This document shows positions 1 to 4,151 of a stretch of 5,393 nucleotides of DNA, in pieces (position 1 is the stretch's first letter; each line of letters starts with the position of its first letter). The stretch comes from JAJPXI01 sp045602885 (GTDB lineage: Bacteria; Bacillota; Clostridia; Oscillospirales; Oscillospiraceae): positions 1-5,393 of the forward strand of contig JAZSCJ010000114.1 in the NCBI GenBank assembly GCA_045602885.1, read 5' to 3'. A model generated the notes under the pieces. The model was not told where the DNA came from. It worked only from the letters and a program-made list of their open reading frames with translations, and made no database searches. A program made the translations under genes and the position numbers.

Positions 1-37
1 TCCCTCCTCTTTGGCAAGATCAGACGTCTCGGCAGAA

Positions 38-135
38 AGATTCTTCGTCGCGTTGCTCCTCAGAATGACACGAAAGAAGGCCGTTGTAGGCCGAAACAGA
101 AAAACGTGTCATCCTGAGCGCAGCGAAGGACCTTC
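38..135. repeat. Inverted pair of a dispersed intergenic repeat
   Basis: Two related elements face each other. The left copy (about 38-72) reads on the minus strand as CGTGTCATTCTGAG followed by a GACGAAGAATCT end. The right copy (about 105-131) reads on the plus strand as CGTGTCATCCTGAG followed by CGCAGCGAAGGACC. The 14-base arms at 59-72 and 105-118 pair with one A-C mismatch in plus-strand RNA. In minus-strand RNA, the transcript that would continue from the isomerase gene, that position becomes a G-U wobble, so the helix is continuous. The loop contains a smaller GGCC (79-82)/GGCC (89-92) pairing. From memory, this TCATTCTGAG...CGAAGAATC type is widespread in bacterial intergenic DNA and yields spurious HPERSEG-like peptides in annotation. 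It may serve as the 3' end structure of the isomerase transcript, but I see no good T-run after the hairpin. Bases 1-37 hold nothing I recognise. Confidence 0.7.
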
Positions 136-146
136 TGTGAGCATCC

Positions 147-671
147 TTACACCTTCTCAGGTGCAGGATACTCCACGCCGAAGGTCTCCACGGTGACGCT
201 CTTCATGGTCTGATCCTCAAAGGGACGGTCGTTGCGGCGGTCACGGGGAGAAACCACGATCTTGTCGGCCACTTCCATGCCCTCGATGACCTTGCCGAAG
301 GCGGCGTACTCGCCGTCCAGATGGGGAGCGCGCTCCACCATGACGAAGAACTGGCTGCCGGCGGGGTTGGGATGCATGGCGCGGGCCATGGACAGCACAC
401 CGCGGTCGTGCTTGAGATCGTTCTGGAAGCCGTTGTGGGTGAACTCACCCTTGATGTGGTAGCCCGGGCCGCCGGTACCCTGACCCAGGGGGCAGCCGCC
501 CTGGATCATAAAGCCGGGGATGACGCGATGGAAGATCAGACCGTTGTAGTAGCCGGCGTTGACCAGACTGACAAAGCTATTGACCGTGTTGGGTGCAATT
601 TCGGGATAGAGCTCGGCCTTGAAGATGCCGCCGTTCTCCATCTCAAAGGTAACGATGGGATTCTGTGCCAT
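147..671 (-). CDS. Cyclophilin-type peptidyl-prolyl cis-trans isomerase
   Basis: A 174-residue single-domain cyclophilin that catalyses cis-trans isomerisation of X-Pro peptide bonds during protein folding. There is no signal peptide, so it should be cytosolic. The hallmark FHRVIPGFMIQGG segment is at residues 47-59, giving the catalytic Arg49 with Phe54 and Gln57 (human CypA Arg55, Phe60, Gln63). GSQFFVMV at 105-112 and LDGEYAAFGKV at 118-128 complete the active-site face. The position of CypA Trp121 is His117 here, and CypA His126 is Tyr122; the Trp change is common in bacterial cyclophilins and usually means weak cyclosporin binding. Length fits the short bacterial PpiB-like class. The ATG at 669-671 has a CAGGAGG site 8 bases upstream (680-686). 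It is the second gene after smpB, with a 32-base gap and no promoter seen between them, so it is probably co-transcribed. The family call is firm; the cellular client is unknown. Confidence 0.95.
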   Translation of the reverse strand: MAQNPIVTFEMENGGIFKAELYPEIAPNTVNSFVSLVNAGYYNGLIFHRVIPGFMIQGGCPLGQGTGGPGYHIKGEFTHNGFQNDLKHDRGVLSMARAMHPNPAGSQFFVMVERAPHLDGEYAAFGKVIEGMEVADKIVVSPRDRRNDRPFEDQTMKSVTVETFGVEYPAPEKV

Positions 672-703
672 AGTGGATTCCTCCTGATGTATCTTTATTT
701 TTA

Positions 704-1177
704 TTACCTGTAATCGTTTCTGCGCGATTTCATGACCCGGTCGATCTCACGCTTGGCGTCCTTTGCGGCTGCCGCGTCGCGCTTGTCGTAAAGCTTTTTG
801 CCTTTACAAAGACCGATCTCCAGCTTGACCCGCGGGCCTTTGAAGTAAAGCGACAGCGGCACGATGGCATAGCCGTCCTGCTTCATCTTGCCATACAGGC
901 GCAGAATCTCGCGCTTGTGCATGAGCAAGCGCCGGGGGCGCATGGGGTCTTTGTTAAAGATGTTGCCCTGTTCATAAGGGGACACATGCATACCAAGCAC
1001 ACGGATCTCCCCGTCCTTGACAATGCAGTAGGAGTCCTTCAGATTGACATTGCCCTTGCGGATGGACTTGACCTCGGTTCCGGCCAGTTCAATGCCGCAC
1101 TCGTATTTGTCCTCCACAAAATAATCGTGATAGGCTTTTTTGTTGTTGGACACCACACGAATGGACGCTTCCGCCAT
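704..1177 (-). CDS. smpB: SsrA (tmRNA)-binding protein SmpB
   Basis: A 157-residue SmpB, the usual length. It binds the tRNA-like domain of tmRNA and brings it to ribosomes stalled on mRNAs lacking a stop codon; the nascent chain is then tagged for proteolysis and the ribosome released. Family signatures in order are NKKAYHDYFVEDKYECGIEL (12-31), GTEVKSIRKGNVNLKDSY (33-50), HVSPYEQGNIFNKDP (64-78), RLLMHKREI (83-91) and KGKKLYDKRD (125-134). The basic C-terminal tail (about 135-157) is the part that enters the empty mRNA channel. The frame stays open to an ATG at 1228, but the start is placed at 1177: family homology begins there, a GGGAGGAG site sits 6 bases upstream, and the promoter's predicted start (about 1204) lies downstream of 1228. 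The tmRNA gene, often a neighbour, is not in this window. Confidence 0.97.
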   Translation of the reverse strand: MAEASIRVVSNNKKAYHDYFVEDKYECGIELAGTEVKSIRKGNVNLKDSYCIVKDGEIRVLGMHVSPYEQGNIFNKDPMRPRRLLMHKREILRLYGKMKQDGYAIVPLSLYFKGPRVKLEIGLCKGKKLYDKRDAAAAKDAKREIDRVMKSRRNDYR

Positions 1178-1183
1178 GCAGAA

Positions 1184-1191
1184 CTCCTCCC
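1184..1191 (-). promoter_or_regulatory. Ribosome-binding site that sets the smpB start
   Basis: Reads GGGAGGAG on the minus strand, 6 bases from the ATG at 1177. It decides against the in-frame ATG at 1228, which would add 17 residues (MGMWYNTIPIPRREEFC) unlike any SmpB N terminus I know. Confidence 0.85.
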
Positions 1192-1210
1192 TTCTTGGTA
1201 TTGGAATGGT

Positions 1211-1239
1211 ATTGTACCACATTCCCACCCACTCCGCAA
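1211..1239 (-). promoter_or_regulatory. Sigma-A promoter for smpB and the isomerase gene
   Basis: On the minus strand: -35 TTGCGG (1234-1239), exactly 17 bases of spacer, -10 TACAAT (1211-1216), preceded by TGG, an extended -10 TGn. Transcription should begin near 1204, giving a leader of about 27 bases that contains the smpB ribosome site. Close to consensus, so probably constitutive and fairly strong. No operator was recognised. Confidence 0.8.
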
Positions 1240-1252
1240 GGGGCTATTCCTC

Positions 1253-1280
1253 TTGCAATTCTCCCCGTTTCTGTTAGAAT
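1253..1280 (+). promoter_or_regulatory. Divergent sigma-A promoter toward the lipoprotein gene
   Basis: -35 TTGCAA (1253-1258), a 16-base spacer, -10 TAGAAT (1275-1280) with an upstream TGT that gives an extended -10. The predicted start is near 1287, about 220 bases before the lipoprotein ATG. Its -35 box lies 13 bases from the -35 box of the smpB promoter, so the two are back to back. Confidence 0.65.
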
Positions 1281-1286
1281 ACATAC

Positions 1287-1505
1287 TGAAATGCGTTATT
1301 CCGCCGTTTTGTTCGGCAGTCATGCAAGCCGACAATGCGCAAAACGCCCCGCACGGCAGATCTTTGCGGTCGTAATATTCTGCCATCACAAAAAAGTTTT
1401 GTTTTCGGGGGAACCTTTTTGCGCCATGGCCGTCTAACCCATTCGGTGACACAAATCACCACACAAAAACGTCAAGAAAAAATCAAACATAAAGGAGAAT
1501 CCACC
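1287..1505 (+). other. Long leader ahead of the lipoprotein gene, no gene recognised
   Basis: Together with the two promoters and the smpB leader, this fills the 328-base gap between smpB and the lipoprotein gene. I see no convincing small gene in it. There are modest inverted repeats: CGTTTTG (1305-1311) with CAAAACG (1340-1346), enclosing TCGGC (1313-1317) with GCCGA (1328-1332); and CCGCA (1349-1353) with TGCGG (1365-1369). No riboswitch class is recognisable. The right third contains an ECF-like promoter (separate entry) and ends in an A-rich stretch with ribosome site AAAGGAG (1491-1497). Confidence 0.5.
1409..1437 (+). promoter_or_regulatory. Candidate ECF-sigma promoter for the lipoprotein gene
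   Basis: GGGAAC (1409-1414), followed by C and a T5 run, then after exactly 16 bases CGTC (1431-1434) and TAA. This matches the layout known for Bacillus ECF sigma factors of the SigW/SigM/SigV group (TGAAAC, 16-17 bases, CGTA or CGTC), including the T-rich start of the spacer. The predicted start near 1442 gives a leader of about 64 bases. Those regulons respond to cell-envelope stress and, in Bacillus, include envelope-modifying genes. This is a motif match only; the sigma factor gene is not in the window. Confidence 0.5.
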
Positions 1506-2606
1506 ATGAAAAAGCGTATTCTTTCCCTGCTGCTGATGGCCGTCATGAGCGTGACCCTGCTGGCCGGCTGCGGCGGCAACCAGAACAACGCCCCCGAGAA
1601 CCAGAACCCCGTTGATCTGACCCAGTTCTATAACGATATGTTGGCTGCCGCCGAGGAAGCCCCCATGATGATGGATCTGGCCGCCGATGCCGAGATGCTG
1701 GAAATGAGCTATCCCGGTCTGAAGGACATCCAGACCAAGCAGCTGGTGGCTTATGCCCCCATGATCTCCGCTGTGGCCATGGAGTTTGTCTTTGTCGAGG
1801 TGGCCAACCCCGCCGATGTGGAAACCGTCAAGGGCATCCTGCAGGCCCGCATTGATGCCCAGGTGGACGGCGGCGCTTTCTACCCCGAGACCATTGAGCA
1901 GTGGGCTTCCCATTCCGAGATCGTGACCATGGGCAACTATGTCTGCCTGTTCGTCACCGCTGACAAGGACGTTCTGATCGACGCGCTGCGCAACGGCACC
2001 GAAATCCCCACCTGGGCCAAGGCCCCCGAGATGGCCGACGAGGATGTGATGGGCGAAGAGATCCTCGACGAGGAGCCTGCCGTGGAAGAGCCTTCCGAGC
2101 AGCCCTCTGAGCAGCCCGAGCCCGAAGTGACGCCCGAGCCTGCCCCCGAGCAGCCTGCTCCCGAAGCTCCCGCTTCCGGTCTGGCCGAGACCTATGTTGC
2201 CGCCATCAATAACTGCGGCAGCGAAATGGTTGCCTATAACACCACCCTGTACACCAACATGCCCGAAGATGCCGATGGCGCTGCCATGGCTCCCATGGCA
2301 CTGGAAATGCTCGGTCTGACCGCCGAGGATGTGGAGACCTACGCCGTAAATATGTCCTTCATGAACGTCAAGGCCTACAACATCTCCCTGATCCAGCCCA
2401 AGCAGGGCAAGACCCAGGCTGTGGTGGACGCGCTGAACACCTACGTATCCAACACCCAGATGAACTTTGAGACCTATCTGGCCGACCAGTACGATATCGC
2501 GCTGGCCGCCAAGGTAGAGGTGCTGTCCAACGGCACCGTGGCCCTGGTCATGTGCGAGGGTCAGGACACTGTGTTCCAGTCCATCCGGGCCGCCGTAGAA
2601 GGCTGA
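1506..2606 (+). CDS. Lipoprotein with two DUF4358-like domains
   Basis: A 366-residue secreted lipoprotein. Residues 1-21 form a signal peptide (MKKR, a hydrophobic core, then LAG) and Cys22 in LAGC is the lipidation site, so the mature protein should be anchored to the outer face of the membrane. Two related regions follow, about 36-164 and 223-366. Each has a short N-terminal helix, a methionine-rich stretch, a strand-helix unit (83-116 and 281-314) and a final hydrophobic strand (GNYVCLFV at 143-150; NGTVALVMC at 342-350). The pattern fits DUF4358, a clostridial domain of unknown function. Residues about 186-224 are an acidic Pro/Glu linker with EPSEQPSEQP-type repeats. The ATG at 1506 is chosen for the signal peptide and for AAAGGAG 8 bases upstream; the open frame extends back to 1335 without such support. 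It lies just before an MBOAT/DHHW pair, and DUF4358 genes are, as I recall, often near such pairs. This suggests an accessory envelope role, unproven. Confidence 0.85.
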   Translation: MKKRILSLLLMAVMSVTLLAGCGGNQNNAPENQNPVDLTQFYNDMLAAAEEAPMMMDLAADAEMLEMSYPGLKDIQTKQLVAYAPMISAVAMEFVFVEVANPADVETVKGILQARIDAQVDGGAFYPETIEQWASHSEIVTMGNYVCLFVTADKDVLIDALRNGTEIPTWAKAPEMADEDVMGEEILDEEPAVEEPSEQPSEQPEPEVTPEPAPEQPAPEAPASGLAETYVAAINNCGSEMVAYNTTLYTNMPEDADGAAMAPMALEMLGLTAEDVETYAVNMSFMNVKAYNISLIQPKQGKTQAVVDALNTYVSNTQMNFETYLADQYDIALAAKVEVLSNGTVALVMCEGQDTVFQSIRAAVEG

Positions 2607-2620
2607 TCCCGCCGTATTCC

Positions 2621-2650
2621 GGGGCTGCTGCATTGCAGCAGCCCCTTTTT
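2621..2650 (+). terminator. Intrinsic terminator after the lipoprotein gene
   Basis: GGGGCTGCTGC (2621-2631) pairs perfectly with GCAGCAGCCCC (2635-2645) around the loop ATT; the innermost pair may open. A T5 run follows directly (2646-2650). It begins 15 bases after the TGA. It should largely separate transcription of the lipoprotein gene from the acyltransferase gene, apart from readthrough. Confidence 0.92.
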
Positions 2651-2662
2651 CCGGCCTTGTTT

Positions 2663-2701
2663 TGAGCCAAGAAAAGGGATGCTTTTCCTTTGTTTGGCTC
2701 A
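2663..2701 (+). repeat. 39-base hairpin between the lipoprotein and acyltransferase genes
   Basis: TGAGCCAA (2663-2670) pairs with TTGGCTCA (2694-2701). The stem continues through a G-U wobble and one A-G mismatch into AAAGG (2673-2677) with CCTTT (2687-2691), closing a 9-base loop. No T-run follows on either strand, so it does not look like a second intrinsic terminator. It ends 22 bases before the acyltransferase ribosome site and may be a leader hairpin, an mRNA-stabilising end or a protein-binding site. I found no convincing promoter between 2607 and 2735. Confidence 0.6.
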
Positions 2702-2723
2702 GAATAAGACGTATCTTTGCTTC

Positions 2724-2729
2724 GAGGTG
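2724..2729 (+). promoter_or_regulatory. Ribosome-binding site that sets the MBOAT start
   Basis: GAGGTG, 6 bases before the ATG at 2736. It favours that start over the in-frame ATG at 2679, which sits in the loop of the 2663-2701 hairpin, lacks a ribosome site and would add 19 residues before the usual family start. Confidence 0.75.
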
Positions 2730-2735
2730 TCTGCT

Positions 2736-4136
2736 ATGATATTTTCCACCCCGTATTTCCTGTTCCTCTATTTGCCCATTGTACTGCTGCTGTACTATAT
2801 CGTACCGCTCAAGCTGCGCAATCTGGTGCTGTTGGTGGTCAGTCTGGCCTTCTACGGCTGGGGCGAGCCAATCTACATTCTCATTATGTTCGCCTCGATC
2901 CTCATCGACTACACCCACGGCATGCTGGTCACACGGTGCAAAAACAAGGGCAACCTCAAAGGTGCCAAGGCCGCGGTAGCCTCCTCGGTCATTTTCAATC
3001 TGGCGCTGCTGTTTTTCTTCAAATACTGGGACTTTATCGCCACCAATCTGGCTGCCATCGGGCTAAACTTCATGCCGGTTCTGGGGCTGGAGTTGCCCAT
3101 CGGCATTTCTTTCTACACGTTCCAGACCATGAGCTATACCATTGACGTTTACCGCGGCGACGCGCGCACGCAAAAGAACATCATCACCTTCGGTTCCTTT
3201 GTCACCCTGTTCCCCCAGCTCATCGCCGGCCCTATCCTGCAGTATAAACATCTGGACGAGCAGCTGGAATCGCGCACCCATTCCCCCGACAAATTCGCCG
3301 CCGGTGCCCAGCGCTTTGTGGTGGGTCTGGGCAAAAAGGTGTTGCTGGCCAACGCCATCGGCCCGCTGTGGGATGTCTATCTGGCCACGCCGCAGGCCCA
3401 GCTGACTACGCTGGGCGCATGGCTGGGCATTGTGGCCTTCTCCTTCCAGCTGTACTTCGATTTCTCCGGTTACTCCGATATGGCCATCGGCATCGGCCGT
3501 ATGCTGGGCTTTGATTTTCTGGACAACTTCAATTACCCCTATCTGTCCCGCTCGGCCACCGAATTCTGGCGGCGGTGGCACATCTCGCTGGGCAGCTGGT
3601 TCCGGGAGTATATGTATATTCCTCTGGGCGGCAACCGGGTGTCCAAGCCCCGTTTGATCTTCAATCTGCTCATTGTCTGGGCAGCCACCGGCATTTGGCA
3701 CGGTGCCAGTTGGAACTTCCTGTTCTGGGGGCTATTCTACTTCGTGCTGCTGGTCTTTGAAAAGTTCTGGTTCTCCGCTGTGCTGAAAAAGCTCCCCCGT
3801 TGGGTGGGCCATGTGTACGGTCTGCTGCTGATCATGGTAGGCTGGACCATCTTCGCCGTGGAGGATATGACCCAGTTGGGCGGCTATTTAAAGGCCATGT
3901 TCGGCTTTGGCACCGGCTTTGTGGACAGCGCCACGGTCTACTACCTGCTCAACTACCTGCCTGTACTGCTGATTGCTGCCGTGGCCTCCACCCCCCTGGC
4001 CAAAAATCTGTGGCACAAGCTGGGCCGCAAGGCCAGGCAAATCGCCCTGCCTGTGCTGATGGTGCTGGGGTTGATCCTTGCCACGGCCTATCTGGTGGAC
4101 GGCACTTACAACCCCTTCCTCTACTTCAGATTTTAA
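2736..4136 (+). CDS. MBOAT-family membrane O-acyltransferase (AlgI/DltB-like)
   Basis: A 466-residue polytopic membrane protein, normal length for bacterial AlgI/DltB-type MBOATs. These enzymes take an acyl group from a cytosolic donor and help deliver it across the membrane to an envelope polymer, working with an extracytoplasmic SGNH-like partner. The N terminus MIFSTPYFLFLYLPIVLLLY is typical. The family core follows: LPIGISFYTFQTMSYTIDVYR (120-140), FPQLIAGPI (159-167), FQLYFDFSGYSDMAIGIGRM (237-256), FNYPYLSRSATEFWRRWHISL (265-285), then ATGIWHGASWNF (317-328) with the expected catalytic His322. His282 in RRWH is the second conserved histidine. Many hydrophobic segments run through to about 455, and the C terminus YNPFLYFRF is a motif I associate with DHHW-paired members. 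The DHHW gene follows after 15 bases, and its ribosome site overlaps this stop codon, so the two form an operon. No promoter of its own was found. The acceptor is unknown; peptidoglycan, teichoic acid and exopolysaccharide are all possible. Confidence 0.95.
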   Translation: MIFSTPYFLFLYLPIVLLLYYIVPLKLRNLVLLVVSLAFYGWGEPIYILIMFASILIDYTHGMLVTRCKNKGNLKGAKAAVASSVIFNLALLFFFKYWDFIATNLAAIGLNFMPVLGLELPIGISFYTFQTMSYTIDVYRGDARTQKNIITFGSFVTLFPQLIAGPILQYKHLDEQLESRTHSPDKFAAGAQRFVVGLGKKVLLANAIGPLWDVYLATPQAQLTTLGAWLGIVAFSFQLYFDFSGYSDMAIGIGRMLGFDFLDNFNYPYLSRSATEFWRRWHISLGSWFREYMYIPLGGNRVSKPRLIFNLLIVWAATGIWHGASWNFLFWGLFYFVLLVFEKFWFSAVLKKLPRWVGHVYGLLLIMVGWTIFAVEDMTQLGGYLKAMFGFGTGFVDSATVYYLLNYLPVLLIAAVASTPLAKNLWHKLGRKARQIALPVLMVLGLILATAYLVDGTYNPFLYFRF

Positions 4137-4151
4137 GGAGGTGTCAAAGTC

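Noticed and set aside
11..196. 61-residue plus-strand open frame at the left edge
   Set aside because: It runs across both dispersed repeat copies and contains HPERSEG, a peptide typical of this repeat type, and it overlaps the 3' end of the isomerase gene. No ribosome site.
1287..1400. Possible riboswitch in the long lipoprotein leader
   Set aside because: The paired segments are short and compete with each other, with no conserved aptamer motif I recognise and no terminator or ribosome-site switch.
1385..1405. A- and T-rich stretch CAAAAAAGTTTTG as a possible terminator
   Set aside because: The stem is only about 5 A-T pairs with a tiny loop, too weak to terminate. It is more likely the AT-rich region upstream of the ECF-like promoter.
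1039..1452. Minus-strand open frame spanning the intergenic region and the 5' end of smpB
   Set aside because: It overlaps smpB in another frame, crosses both sigma-A promoters, lacks a ribosome site and has no family signature.
1434..2918. 494-residue minus-strand open frame opposite the lipoprotein gene
   Set aside because: It is the antisense shadow of GC-rich codons, with low-complexity Gly/His/Leu composition. The plus strand has a signal peptide, a ribosome site and recognisable domains.
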